51,243 nucleotides of DNA from Puniceicoccus vermicola (GCF_014230055.1 NZ_JACHVA010000036.1:1-51243); one strand, 5' to 3'. Counted from the stretch's first letter, positions 35,101 through 43,986 are shown. Made by a program: numbers and translations. The notes: generated by a model not told the origin, from the sequence alone.

Positions 35101-36319
35101 CGATTCCGGGAATGGGCAAGCTCAGGCCGATCCCCTGCTCATCGGCGAAGGTGAGGGTACTCTCTGCGTAAGAGCGGCTTTCCTTCCAATCCTGCCACCA
35201 TCCGGTGGGGTTGGGCTGGATGTAAATGAAGTTGTAGCCCATTAGTTGGTAGAAGGCTAAGGTTTCGGCCGATTTCCCACCTCCGACGGAGGAAGAGGTT
35301 CGCAGCCGGGTGTTGATTCCATTGATGTAGAGCTTCTTGCCATCGGCCCAGAATTCACGAAACCCGAAAGGCTGTGGTTCGGTCTCGTCGAGATTGTCAT
35401 CCCCCCTGGAAATGGAAACTTGAACGGTATACAGGTACGGGGCGTCCAGTTGCCAGCCGGTCGGATTGGGCCAAGTTTTTTCCAAGGTGATTGTCTGGCG
35501 CCCAGACTTGAGAGTCAGCGATTGCGATTCGAACCGCAAGACTTCCCGGCCGTCGGCATCTTGGATAATCGCGTCGAGCTTTGCTCCGTCAAGATTGTCG
35601 GTGGCGTCGATTTCGATCTCCAGTTCGATGTTCTTGTTGCGCCAAGAGCAAATGGGGAAAACGTCAGTGACCGCTGCGGGCGTCGGGAGTTTCTCTACCG
35701 TGATGGGATTGCTAATACCCAGCCCCCAGCGTCTCATGGGGATTTCACGGCGCTCTTTCCGGGCATAGTATCGGAGAAGGTCTTCTTCGAAGCCGCGGGA
35801 GATTCCCTGGTAGTCTCGGGTGTTGTAGAGGAGGAGTTCGTTGTTCTTCCCAATGTTTGCGAAGCCGGTGAGTTCAACCTCTCCGCCGGGCCGGAGGAGT
35901 TCGGTCACTCGTTGGCCATTACAGTACAGGATCGAGTCGCCTTGGATGTTCTTTAAATCAATTAGGACACGTTGGTCTTTCCAGGTTTCCGGTAGTTCAA
36001 ACTGGGTTCGCCACCAAACGGCATCGACATTGCCGTTGTTCTGATCCTTCCAGCTGGCGGGCTTGTTAGGGATTCTGAGGTATCGCCAGTCGTAGCTTTG
36101 GTTGGGGGATAGATGGGGAAGTTCCGCCCAGTCTTCTTCCGACGGCATTGCGGGGAAATCGCTAGCAGGTTGAATTTGCCATGGTCCATTCAAAACGAAT
36201 TGTCCGGAATCGCCGCCGGTCTTCGAACTCTCATTTCCGCACATACTCGAGGGGATGAAGGTATACACGGCTAGCAGCAAAGAAGGGAGCGGAACGAAAA
36301 GATGTTGTACTTTCATCAT
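32144..36319 (-). CDS. Very large exported glycoside hydrolase family 2-like protein
   Basis: The protein has 1391 residues. A signal sequence (1-27) is followed by a GH2 sugar-binding domain (about 95-210, with YCNGQRVTELL), a beta-sandwich (about 225-320), a TIM barrel (about 325-620), and further domains. One of these (about 810-1060) looks like a beta-galactosidase trimerisation-like flavodoxin fold, and the C-terminal 1230-1370 part resembles a galactose-binding-like domain (LKLGADYWADVYLNGKQIY). The usual acid/base NE after WxLG is replaced by FWTLGMNMMNP (443-451); Glu536 (AVELG) or Glu555 (LPEF) could be the nucleophile. The substrate is unknown. It is the middle gene of a three-gene minus-strand operon, 87 bases after the SGNH gene. 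Confidence 0.75.
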   Translation of the reverse strand: MMKVQHLFVPLPSLLLAVYTFIPSSMCGNESSKTGGDSGQFVLNGPWQIQPASDFPAMPSEEDWAELPHLSPNQSYDWRYLRIPNKPASWKDQNNGNVDAVWWRTQFELPETWKDQRVLIDLKNIQGDSILYCNGQRVTELLRPGGEVELTGFANIGKNNELLLYNTRDYQGISRGFEEDLLRYYARKERREIPMRRWGLGISNPITVEKLPTPAAVTDVFPICSWRNKNIELEIEIDATDNLDGAKLDAIIQDADGREVLRFESQSLTLKSGRQTITLEKTWPNPTGWQLDAPYLYTVQVSISRGDDNLDETEPQPFGFREFWADGKKLYINGINTRLRTSSSVGGGKSAETLAFYQLMGYNFIYIQPNPTGWWQDWKESRSYAESTLTFADEQGIGLSLPIPGIDHFREKLLSDPALREVYFREQEAFIKRYRGHPSVLFWTLGMNMMNPKDAIHPTEMGRRSDYQHPLSEAMELVSEAAKEIDPNTLVYSHADGNQLDMSTSNLYPNFLPLQEQDDWPMYWAESGNMPFCAVELGNPITANFIKGQQVYLPEFMAMFLGDEVYDREKIESIEQIGALPNGRWAVSGHNYIPLYQDLYWDFQDLILGNKNRAWRTYSLTALGYHWDYTIGFGNPPGFRPGIDKPFTRYEKYFTEIPTEVPEWVNENFYIHRKGQQPLLTYIAGFPTHTDRSHAFYSGNKIKKQIAFVWDGPGENNLSVEWKAVNSTGDVIDEGDLEVHLQAGDVLLEPFSFRAPTVEERESLTIQLTVQKEGKLISEDEIQIEVFPPFAPKSLKRNIVVFDPEGMSLPWIQSLAPKAQSWEPNQSLAGVDLLVLGRESLKDLKALPYSAEDIRSGLNVLILQQMPEDWETLGLNSIEVGTRILEPRNLNRPGVTALTGTDLSTWSGDADLLPENKPARSYDTRRAPRVNNKHVVAPVMLEIPQRVGFTPLIAGEFDMNYSPLLRFSDGKGQVLFSSLALTHRVGSDPAPTLLANFLLEDTSDHTTEAVTFLGQTQEKEAFSALGLAIQEDSDTPLVIAASDCGLSREKIESMIRDGKRLIYFRAPSSLLAEFGYQIEETELYKVQDSAKLQEMGFGPNLLRWRSPLKTSLFSQYSQPTGASVLGDGLLLQQDRENGSVLFAQWLPEQFDDAEPYSSQVAAQRLRQLTSQLLTEEGASPAPSFAQRVTTMKSGPQFKWISYWHILGPIPTNGKGEAALKPSYPGEEAALAGDTNPNFQYQQSDGNQIDFRKTTLADENGFVNIGSAVNQFDGYLAYATTVVESEEARAAILKLGADYWADVYLNGKQIYHFVNRKGSPRANTQSVKILLQPGENVITVKVVSGSKGFGFWASLSEGNIDELKAEQDEQEEQTKLYSPLPKPFDPYEYHYW

Positions 36320-36406
36320 TTAGTAGAGTTTTAAAGTTTTCGGAGGGGTGGAGGATTTTTCGGGAGATTTTGAAATTTCGGTGGCGGTTCGCTGATCCGA
36401 GCCCGC

Positions 36407-37660
36407 TTATTCGAGCACCGATCGGGCCACCGCATCGGAGAGGGCTTTGTATCCTTCCCGGGAAAGGTGGGGATTGCTCTCTGTGCCCCGGTCATAATAT
36501 CGGTTTGCAACCATTTCGGCATGAGGCACGAGTTCCGGGAGCAGGATGCATCCGGCGTGCGGAAGCTCATCGGCAAGATCGAGAGCTTCTTTGCGATAGG
36601 GGCGAAGCGATCCGTCTTTCTCATCGCTGAGGACGTGGCTGGGCATGAAGGCGAAAAAGAGGGAATCCGGGTCGCCTCCAGACTTTTCCCAAGCCGATTG
36701 GAGGGTTTGAACAATGCGGAGGAGGTTGTCGCGGAATCCTTCGGGGCTGGAGCTGGAGAATCCGCTTTGAGGTCCCTCGCTGGGCCTGTGCTCGTTGCGA
36801 TCGTTGAGCCCAGAGGAAATCATGAGGATGCACCGCTTGTCCCCGTTCAGAGGGGCTCGAATATGCGTGAAGTAGTCGATGAGTTTGGCTTCGCCGAGGC
36901 TGTTCCGGAAATAGGTCAGCATGTCAAAGAGCGATTGCCCACCTTGAGCGTAGAGGGTGCTGTAGGCGATACCGGTCGACTTGTCGGTATTCACCGCCTG
37001 CATGGATTCTGCGTAGAAGGGGCCGCGAATCTCTTGGTTTACCGGGGAGACGGAGAACATGATCTGGGTATCTCGCCCGGCGTCCGCGGGCAGTTTCAGG
37101 GAGACAGTCTGGAGACTGTATTCGCCAGTGACGGTGGATATCGGTTCGTGGGTCTCGAGAATGTTGAATGGGGGTTGATCAATCCGAATGCTGGGGCTGA
37201 AGGAGCCGGTCTCTCCCTTTGCGAAAGTTCCGTAGGTCAGGGAGAATTTAAGAGGGCCGCTGACATCTATTGGGTCGTCGGCGGGTATGTGCATGCTTCC
37301 ATGTTTCCAGCTGACTTTGTCCGTGTTTCCCTCGGGAACGTACCATCCGGTGAAGGTAGGACTGGTGAGTTCAGTCGGGGCCGGTCCGTAGTCTTCTTCT
37401 TCGCCTTGATAGGCTGAAATCCATTTGAGTTCAGTGCCCCAGCAACCGAAAGTCTCGGCTAGGGCCGCCGCCATGTATTTGGACCATCCATGACCGCCAA
37501 ATCGTTGATTGCTGTCCCCAATACCGACTACGGCAATTCTTTCCGTACGGGAAGTGGCAAACGCTGCGCGTGTGTCTTCGGAGACAGTATCGGCCTGAGT
37601 CAATTGAGAGCCCAGAAGACCGCACAATAGGGAGACCACGAAGAGGTTAGGTTCTTTCAT
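36407..37660 (-). CDS. Exported SGNH/GDSL-type hydrolase
   Basis: This 417-residue protein has a signal peptide (about 1-23). The SGNH blocks are VVGIGDSNQRFGGHGW (Ser in GDSN), SSGLNDRNE (the G-x-N-D block) and NPHLSREGY, with the catalytic His. A beta-rich insertion of about 140 residues separates the first two blocks, which is longer than in typical GDSL esterases. Members cleave ester bonds of carbohydrate side chains. It is the first gene of the minus-strand operon and is divergent from the LacI gene at 37782. Confidence 0.8.
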   Translation of the reverse strand: MKEPNLFVVSLLCGLLGSQLTQADTVSEDTRAAFATSRTERIAVVGIGDSNQRFGGHGWSKYMAAALAETFGCWGTELKWISAYQGEEEDYGPAPTELTSPTFTGWYVPEGNTDKVSWKHGSMHIPADDPIDVSGPLKFSLTYGTFAKGETGSFSPSIRIDQPPFNILETHEPISTVTGEYSLQTVSLKLPADAGRDTQIMFSVSPVNQEIRGPFYAESMQAVNTDKSTGIAYSTLYAQGGQSLFDMLTYFRNSLGEAKLIDYFTHIRAPLNGDKRCILMISSGLNDRNEHRPSEGPQSGFSSSSPEGFRDNLLRIVQTLQSAWEKSGGDPDSLFFAFMPSHVLSDEKDGSLRPYRKEALDLADELPHAGCILLPELVPHAEMVANRYYDRGTESNPHLSREGYKALSDAVARSVLE

Positions 37661-37755
37661 GAAGGGGATTTTTTAGGTTTTCAGGGAGCGGACTCACCGC
37701 GATCTCCTGTGTTTCGACGCCAAATTGAAAAAGATAAAGGTTGACTGCAAGAACA

Positions 37756-37777
37756 TTTGCGGAAACATTTCGGCAAA
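37756..37777. promoter_or_regulatory. Candidate LacI-type operator between the SGNH and lacI-like genes
   Basis: This 22-base near-palindrome has arms TTTGC-G-GAAA and TTTC-G-GCAAA around a CA centre; 18 of 22 positions agree with its reverse complement. It ends five bases before the lacI-like ATG at 37782 and sits about 95 bases upstream of the divergent SGNH start. A TTGACT box (37741-37746) overlaps the left side of the region. The position suits autoregulation and repression of both genes. Confidence 0.6.
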
Positions 37778-37781
37778 CGTA

Positions 37782-38843
37782 ATGGTTGCTACTCCTCACA
37801 GACCCACTCCGAAGCGTGTCACGATCAAACATGTCGCCGAAAAGGCAGGTGTGGCTGTGACCACCGTGTCGGCTGCTTTGAACGGCACAGGGCGGGTAAG
37901 TCACGAGCAGGGGGAGCGCTTGCGGAAGATTGCGAAGGAGATCGGCTATCGTCCGAAGCTCGCGGCCCAGCTTTTGCGGGCGAACTCCACGGGTTATATC
38001 GGACTGCTCTTTCTGCAGAGTGAGGGTTCGTGTTTGGACAATGTCTTTCAGAGTGGCCACTCCGGGCCGATTACCTCCAGTTTTATCGGGCTTTGCGAAG
38101 AACGGGGGCTGAACTACCATTTGGATGTCTACAGTCCTCACGGTGACGAATCCCAGCCGCCGCGATTGTTGGCGGGAGGTTTGGTGGATGGATTACTGAT
38201 CGAGGGTGGGGGGATGTCGAGTCGCCTGCGCTCGTGGTTTGAGGAGCTACAGATTCCCTACGTCACCTTGGACGAGCCTTCCGACTATTGCGCTCTTTCC
38301 GCGACGGACGAAGGGACGGCCCAAGCAGTCGAACGTTTGGTGGCTTTGGGGCACCGCAGAATCGGGTTCACGGGTGGGCCTGCGATTTATGAGACACACC
38401 GACTGGGGCGCCTCGGGTTCGACCGGGCCGCTCGGGAATTCTTGGTGGATACCGGTGAGGGGCGTTTCATCAAAGACTATTTCGGTCCGAAGAATGATTT
38501 GAAAGACGCTGCTGCTTGGGCGAAGAGCATTTTGGAATGCAAGGACCGACCTACCGCAATCATCTGCGGTGGTATGATGGCGGCCCGGGGAGTGGTATAT
38601 CAGGCAGAGCGCATGGGATTCGACGTTCCCAAGGACCTGAGTGTCTTTGCGATTGGGACCGCTCAAAATGCAAGCTCCGCTCTGCCGTTGCTGAGTTCGA
38701 TCGAAATTGATTTTCCCGAAATGGTGAGCCACGGGCTCTACATGCTCAATGGCTTGATTGAAGGCACGCTTCGCAAGCCCAAGACGGAATATGTGCGCCC
38801 CTCTCTGGTCATCCGGGAAAGCACAACATTTTGCCCTGAGTAG
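37782..38843 (+). CDS. LacI-family transcriptional regulator
   Basis: The ATG at 37782 is chosen because the HTH (KRVTIKHVAEKAGVAVTTVS, then AALNGTGRVS) then begins at residue 10 as expected. The hinge helix is KLAAQLLRANS, followed by a periplasmic-binding-protein-like effector domain with FTGGPAIYETHRLGRLGF and a C-terminal RPSLVIRESTTF. It is 353 residues long. The effector is probably a sugar released by the neighbouring hydrolases. A putative operator overlaps its start, which suggests autoregulation. Confidence 0.9.
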   Translation: MVATPHRPTPKRVTIKHVAEKAGVAVTTVSAALNGTGRVSHEQGERLRKIAKEIGYRPKLAAQLLRANSTGYIGLLFLQSEGSCLDNVFQSGHSGPITSSFIGLCEERGLNYHLDVYSPHGDESQPPRLLAGGLVDGLLIEGGGMSSRLRSWFEELQIPYVTLDEPSDYCALSATDEGTAQAVERLVALGHRRIGFTGGPAIYETHRLGRLGFDRAAREFLVDTGEGRFIKDYFGPKNDLKDAAAWAKSILECKDRPTAIICGGMMAARGVVYQAERMGFDVPKDLSVFAIGTAQNASSALPLLSSIEIDFPEMVSHGLYMLNGLIEGTLRKPKTEYVRPSLVIRESTTFCPE

Positions 38844-38884
38844 AATTCCTTCAACCGACCCTAACCTCAATCCCCCCTATAAAT

Positions 38885-39814
38885 ATGAATACTCCAACTC
38901 TATCACGTGCCGCGCGCTGGTCTCTTGCTGTTTTCGCCCTGAGCGTTTCATCGAATTCTGTCGTTCATGCGCAGGTGTCGATGGATGCTTCAGATCTGGG
39001 CGGAGAGACTAGTTTTAATACAGGACTCCATTGGAGCGACGATCTGGCACCTTCTGCTGGAAAAGACTACGTTGTCGACCAAAAGACATTAAGGACGCCG
39101 AGTGGGACCCATACTTTTCAGGGCGATTCATTGAATGTCGGCAATGGCAGCTATGGATTTATTCGCCTGGATCAAAGTAGTAGCGATATTACGATTGATG
39201 ATTTGATCCTCCAAAACGGGGAGATCTATGTCGGTGCGTTTGGGACGTTCACCTTAAATGGAAACATGAATTTGTTGGGCAATGGCCGCTTGGAGAATGA
39301 TCATAGCACTGGCAAAACTTTTGTGGTTACGTCGACGATTTCCGGAGGTTCTGTTCTGACCCTCGCGGGAGGTGGAAGCTCAGGTGGAGTCATTCGTCTG
39401 AATTCGACCAATTCATTTTCTGGAGGAACCAGAGTCGTGGACTCCGGGTTCGCGGTCGGAAACGCCATGGATGCATTTGGGACCGGGAATGTGACGGTCG
39501 CAAACAATTCCACCTTGACCCTCAATGTAACCCAGGCCCTGAGTAGCACGGCTTCGTTGATTCTAGATGCCAATTCTATGGTGAATCTTGATTTTACGGA
39601 TGGAAATACGATTGTCTCGGGGATTTCGCTTGACGGTGGCAGCTCCTTTCTGACGGATTCAGGCACCTACGGGGCGATTGGGTCTGGAGCCACCTACGAA
39701 TATGCTCAGTTTGCGGGTGATGGTTTTATCGCGATTCCAGAGACTTCCATGTCAGTGCTCCTTATCGGGGGCTTGAGTATTCTCTTCGTGCTGCGTCGCA
39801 ATCGTCATCGGTGA
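38885..39814 (+). CDS. PEP-CTERM-type surface protein with autotransporter-like beta-strand repeat
   Basis: This 309-residue protein has a signal peptide (cut near SVVHA-QV). The body is Gly/Ser/Asn-rich with NSFSGGTRVVDSGFAVGN, a passenger-associated repeat motif. The C-terminus is IPETSMSVLLIGGLSILFVLRRNR. That is a PEP-CTERM sorting tail with a PET variant, a membrane helix and an Arg-rich end. Such proteins are processed by an exosortase (not in this window) and are often linked to extracellular polysaccharide. It lies 41 bases after the LacI gene, same strand. Confidence 0.8.
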   Translation: MNTPTLSRAARWSLAVFALSVSSNSVVHAQVSMDASDLGGETSFNTGLHWSDDLAPSAGKDYVVDQKTLRTPSGTHTFQGDSLNVGNGSYGFIRLDQSSSDITIDDLILQNGEIYVGAFGTFTLNGNMNLLGNGRLENDHSTGKTFVVTSTISGGSVLTLAGGGSSGGVIRLNSTNSFSGGTRVVDSGFAVGNAMDAFGTGNVTVANNSTLTLNVTQALSSTASLILDANSMVNLDFTDGNTIVSGISLDGGSSFLTDSGTYGAIGSGATYEYAQFAGDGFIAIPETSMSVLLIGGLSILFVLRRNRHR

Positions 39815-39929
39815 ATCGGCTATCTGGTCGTTTGCAACTCCTACCATGTAAATGGGTTGGTTACGGTGCGCGGAATTCGATCATCGGCCAGATGTTCTCT
39901 TGATCCTGTCAACCTACGCTGAAGCTCTG

Positions 39930-40613
39930 ATGCCTAGAAAAAGTCGATTTATTCGCTTTGTCTCTCGTGGCTTCACCCTCGTCGAATTGCTCGTGGTCGT
40001 TGCCGTTCTGGGGGTGCTCGCTTCGATCCTCCTGCCGGTCATCGGCTCGATGGTCGACCGCTCCCGAATGGTAAAAGCGACCAGTAACATCCGGAGCTTG
40101 GTGCAGGCCCAGAATTTGTATGCCAATGATCATCGCGGGTTCTATACCCCATTTTACAAAGCTCCGGTCAATACCACGACTTGGCAGGCGGCACTGCTTC
40201 CGTACCTTTACGATGTAGAGGGAACGAATCAGAATATGAAGCCGATTCGTGAAATGGGGGGAGGCGTCTATCAGGTGCCCGAGGTGGATTCGCGTGACCC
40301 GGAGTACGAGTATGCGAAGAGTATTGCGCTGAACTGGAGTTTGTATGGAGGCCCCAGCGGAGGTGGGGGATGGTTCGGAAATCGTCAGAATGTTCCTCGT
40401 CCGGGATCCATAATTCTTCTCGGAGAGATCGAGCCGAGAAATACGGATTCCATGGTGCCGTTTGAGATCAATGGAGCCCATCCGGGACTTCGCCGTGACG
40501 GGGGCACCAAAGCCTTAATTGGTTTTTGCGATGGCCATGTGGAGGCTCTGACGGCCGCTGAGCTCGCCTATCAAGGCGTGGACAAGGAAGAGAACCCTTG
40601 GCGCTGGTGGTGA
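39930..40613 (+). CDS. Prepilin-like protein with N-terminal methylation signal and H-X9-DG-type C-terminus
   Basis: From the ATG at 39930 the protein has 227 residues. It has a type IV pilin leader ending RGFTLVELLVVVAVLGVLASI (cleavage after Gly14, mature Phe, Glu5), and a C-terminal domain with INGAHPGLRRDGG and GFCDGHVEAL. This is the pattern of the large planctomycete/verrucomicrobial family of pseudopilin-like proteins. The role is probably surface attachment or export; it is not a known pilus subunit. The upstream ATG at 39852 adds residues unlike a leader. Confidence 0.85.
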   Translation: MPRKSRFIRFVSRGFTLVELLVVVAVLGVLASILLPVIGSMVDRSRMVKATSNIRSLVQAQNLYANDHRGFYTPFYKAPVNTTTWQAALLPYLYDVEGTNQNMKPIREMGGGVYQVPEVDSRDPEYEYAKSIALNWSLYGGPSGGGGWFGNRQNVPRPGSIILLGEIEPRNTDSMVPFEINGAHPGLRRDGGTKALIGFCDGHVEALTAAELAYQGVDKEENPWRWW

Positions 40614-40625
40614 TGCCGACCTCGG

Positions 40626-43600
40626 ATGGGGTCGATCTGGAATAGTTTGATGGATACAATTAGAGTCTCTCCGTATTCTCTGCAAAAGAAAGAACTGACC
40701 GATTGGGTCAGTGTGCTTGGGAATGACCCAGCATTTGCAGACCCTCGAACTTCTTCGGTTGATTGGTGTCGGGTTCGTGTTCCCCATAACTGGGACGACT
40801 ATCATGGTTACCATGCGGTGTCTCATGGAAACCTTCATGGCACGGCGTGGTACCGAATTGTTTTCGAAGAGGACGCTCTTGATGCGGGTGCCCGGCGCTA
40901 TGCGTTCTTCGAAGGGGTGGGCAGTTATGCAACGGTCTACCTGAACGGAGAAAAATTGGGATACCACGCAGGGGGAAGAACCACTTTTACCGTGGATCTT
41001 ACGGACGCGCTGATCGAGGGTGAGAATCATCTGGCAGTCAAGGCCGAGCATCCGGAGGGGATTGACGACCTTCCTTTTGTCTGTGGAGGATGTTGGGGAT
41101 CTCCGAATTCGGAAGGGTCGCAACCCTTCGGCATTTTTCGCCCGGTCTGGTTGGAGTCTACGGGGCCTGTTCGTGTGGATCCGTTCGGGGTCCATGTTCT
41201 GACTCCGCTCGTTTCGGCGGACTTGGCAAAAGTAAAGACCCGGACCTCTTTGTCTAATCCCGGCGACGAAACCCGCTTGGTACGATTGAGGCAGGAGGTT
41301 TGGGATGAATACGGAAACTGTCTCGCGGAGTCGGAGGCGGAACTTTCTCTCGCACCGTTCGGAAAGCGGACCCTGGAAATCGATATCCCAGAGTGGAAAA
41401 GCCCGAGACTTTGGTCGCCGGAATTCCCGGAGATGCACCGAATTCGTTCAGAAGTGTATGTGGAGGATCAGCTGTCTCATGAGGTCGATACTTCTTTCGG
41501 ACTACGGTGGCTGGATTGGCCGAAGATTGTGGAGCCGGAGAAGGGGGCTCTTGGCGCTTCGTCGAGAGGAGCGCTCATACACGATGGTGAACAGCCTCGA
41601 ACTTTCGAAAACAATGGGCTTAGTCATATTCTTCATCGCGAAGACGAGTCGAAGGTGGTCTCGGCTCCGATGGGAATTGCGGTCCGACAACTGGAGGATA
41701 CCAACCTCGACCGGGCCGAACTCTCGGTGGAGCTGAGTCTGCGAGGGAGCGCTTCTGCCGGGGAAGAGTTTCAAGTGCTTTTCGAAATTCAGAACGAGGC
41801 GGGGACGGTATTCTTTTATCAACACAGAGTCTCTGTGCCTCTCTTCGAGGGAGAGAACTCAATTCAATGGGAAGTTCCTACGATCCGCTATCCTCGGAGG
41901 TGGTCGTCTCCGGACCATTATCTGCATCGTTTGTTGATCGAGATTCGCTCTCCCGCAGGTGAACTGTGGGAACGCAGCGAGACTTTGTTCGGAATACGCG
42001 GGCTCGATTGGAACTCGGACCTTCCCTTGAATCTCGATCGCCCTCGTTATGAGAAGATCGAAACAAAGGCGGGGGAGGAGGAAAAGCGTGAGCGCCGTTT
42101 GAAACTCAATGACAAACCTCTCTTTCTCCGGGGAACGTGTGAGTACGAGACGATGTTGGGGAATGACCACGCGTTCACCGACGATCAGATCGAAGCGGAC
42201 GTTTCGATGATGCTGGCCGCCGGATTCAATGCCTTTCGGGATGCTCACCATCCTCACAACCTGCGGTACTATGATCACTGGGACCGCGCCGGGATTGTCT
42301 GTTGGACGCAGATGGGATCACACGTCTATTTCGACAACGAACGGTTTCGGGAAAACTATCGACAGTTGGTGCGGGAATGGGTTGTGGAACGCCGCAATCA
42401 CCCCTGCATCATTCTCTGGGGGCTTCAGAATGAATCGACCCTTCCCAAAGATTTCGCGGAGGAACTGAATGAGATTATCCGGGAACTGGATCCGACCAGT
42501 CCTCAGTGGCGGTTGACCACCACCTGTAACGGTGGGGAAGGCTCTGATTGGAACGTGCCGCAGGAGTGGAAGGGCACTTATGGCGGAAATTTTAACGACT
42601 ACTCGATTCGCGATTGCCAACTCGTGGGGGAATACGGAGCCTGGCGGGAATTCGGTGTTCATACAGAGTTCTCCTATTCCGGCAACGAGAACGACCGCAG
42701 TGAGACTTGGGCCTGTGCGGCGATGGAGGCCAAGATTCGAATCGGCGAAGAAATGCGGGACGAAGCGGTCGGTCATTTTCATTGGGTCTACAATACCTTT
42801 CCCAATCCCGGCCGAGCCTGGGATAATTGCGAGGGGCCAGGCAACGCTCAGATTGGCTCGGTGAACAATAAGGGAATGGTGACGACTTGGCATCAGCCCT
42901 CCGATCTTTATTATCTGTTCTACGCGAATTACGCGGATCCGCAGGTCCGGCCGATGGTCTACATTGTCTCCCACACTTGGCCCGACCGATGGAAAGATCC
43001 CCAGCCGCGGACGGTTACCGTCTTTAGCAATTGTGAGGAAGTCGAGCTGTTCAATGGGGTCTCAGAACGTTCCTTGCGCCGATTGAAGCACCCTGGAGTG
43101 GGCAAGCGCTACCAATGGGACCATGTCTTGCCGGTGACCAACCTGTTGCACGCCGTGGGGTATCACAACGGTGAGAAAGTTGCGGAGGATCTCATCCGTT
43201 TGGATCACCTACCCGAGGATCCCGGCCTGAGGCGATGGATCGGTGAAGACGGAAACTCTTCGGATACCCCTGGAGATTGCCTCTACCGGATCAATTGCGG
43301 ATCACGGAAGGATTGGGTGGAGTCAACGGGAAAGGTATGGACCCAGGATTCTCCATGGAAGAAGGGCGCCGATTGCGGCTGGGAGAGTTGGGGAAACCGT
43401 TTCGATAATGTCCCAGACGATCTGGCGAGCTTTGGCGATACGATGACTCCGGTTCGCAACACCCGTTTGCAAGAGATCTACCGGACCTATCGATTTGGTC
43501 GTGAGCACCTAAAGTATCATTTCCGAACCGGTCCGGGGCGGTTCCGCTTTGTCTGTCATTTTGCCGAACCGTGGTTTGGGGTAGGAAGCGAGAAGGATGC

Positions 43601-43805
43601 CTCGCGGTTGCGCCTATTTGACGTGGCGATCAACGATACCGTGGTGGAGGAAGGCTTCGATGTTTGGGAACGAGCGCAGGGGCATCATCGGGCGATCACC
43701 CGCACGTATGAGATTGAGTCGAATTTGGAGATTCAAACTCTTCATTTCCCCTATGTCTCGGTGAATCAAGCAATCCTCTTCGGCGTCGAGTGCTATCTGA
43801 GTTGA
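40626..43805 (+). CDS. Glycoside hydrolase family 2 enzyme with C-terminal malectin-like domain
   Basis: The protein has 1059 residues (1051 if the ATG at 40650 is used). A sugar-binding domain (about 45-180: VPHNWDDYHGYH, VYLNGEKLGYHAGG) is followed by two beta-sandwich units ending FGLRWLDW (about 291-298) and FGIRGLDW (about 455-462), and a TIM barrel from about 490. Acid/base Glu603 is in LWGLQNEST and nucleophile Glu669 in VGEYGAW. Residues about 905-1055 (YRINCGSRKDW, with VCHFAEPWFG) resemble malectin, a sugar-binding fold. No signal peptide is visible, so it may act in the cytoplasm. It starts 12 bases after the prepilin gene. Confidence 0.85.
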   Translation: MGSIWNSLMDTIRVSPYSLQKKELTDWVSVLGNDPAFADPRTSSVDWCRVRVPHNWDDYHGYHAVSHGNLHGTAWYRIVFEEDALDAGARRYAFFEGVGSYATVYLNGEKLGYHAGGRTTFTVDLTDALIEGENHLAVKAEHPEGIDDLPFVCGGCWGSPNSEGSQPFGIFRPVWLESTGPVRVDPFGVHVLTPLVSADLAKVKTRTSLSNPGDETRLVRLRQEVWDEYGNCLAESEAELSLAPFGKRTLEIDIPEWKSPRLWSPEFPEMHRIRSEVYVEDQLSHEVDTSFGLRWLDWPKIVEPEKGALGASSRGALIHDGEQPRTFENNGLSHILHREDESKVVSAPMGIAVRQLEDTNLDRAELSVELSLRGSASAGEEFQVLFEIQNEAGTVFFYQHRVSVPLFEGENSIQWEVPTIRYPRRWSSPDHYLHRLLIEIRSPAGELWERSETLFGIRGLDWNSDLPLNLDRPRYEKIETKAGEEEKRERRLKLNDKPLFLRGTCEYETMLGNDHAFTDDQIEADVSMMLAAGFNAFRDAHHPHNLRYYDHWDRAGIVCWTQMGSHVYFDNERFRENYRQLVREWVVERRNHPCIILWGLQNESTLPKDFAEELNEIIRELDPTSPQWRLTTTCNGGEGSDWNVPQEWKGTYGGNFNDYSIRDCQLVGEYGAWREFGVHTEFSYSGNENDRSETWACAAMEAKIRIGEEMRDEAVGHFHWVYNTFPNPGRAWDNCEGPGNAQIGSVNNKGMVTTWHQPSDLYYLFYANYADPQVRPMVYIVSHTWPDRWKDPQPRTVTVFSNCEEVELFNGVSERSLRRLKHPGVGKRYQWDHVLPVTNLLHAVGYHNGEKVAEDLIRLDHLPEDPGLRRWIGEDGNSSDTPGDCLYRINCGSRKDWVESTGKVWTQDSPWKKGADCGWESWGNRFDNVPDDLASFGDTMTPVRNTRLQEIYRTYRFGREHLKYHFRTGPGRFRFVCHFAEPWFGVGSEKDASRLRLFDVAINDTVVEEGFDVWERAQGHHRAITRTYEIESNLEIQTLHFPYVSVNQAILFGVECYLS

Positions 43806-43986
43806 GGACTGACCTTGGTCGGGAGTCCATTCACTGTGCCGGGAGAGTTCACCGGAGAGAGGATCATGCCGGGATTTTCCACTATCATTTCCAACTTCGG
43901 TAATTGCCGCGGAGCAGGGATGTGCCGTTTGATTGGGTCTGAAATTTCTCAATATAAATGCGATGGCCTGGTTTTTGCGTAGGCCC

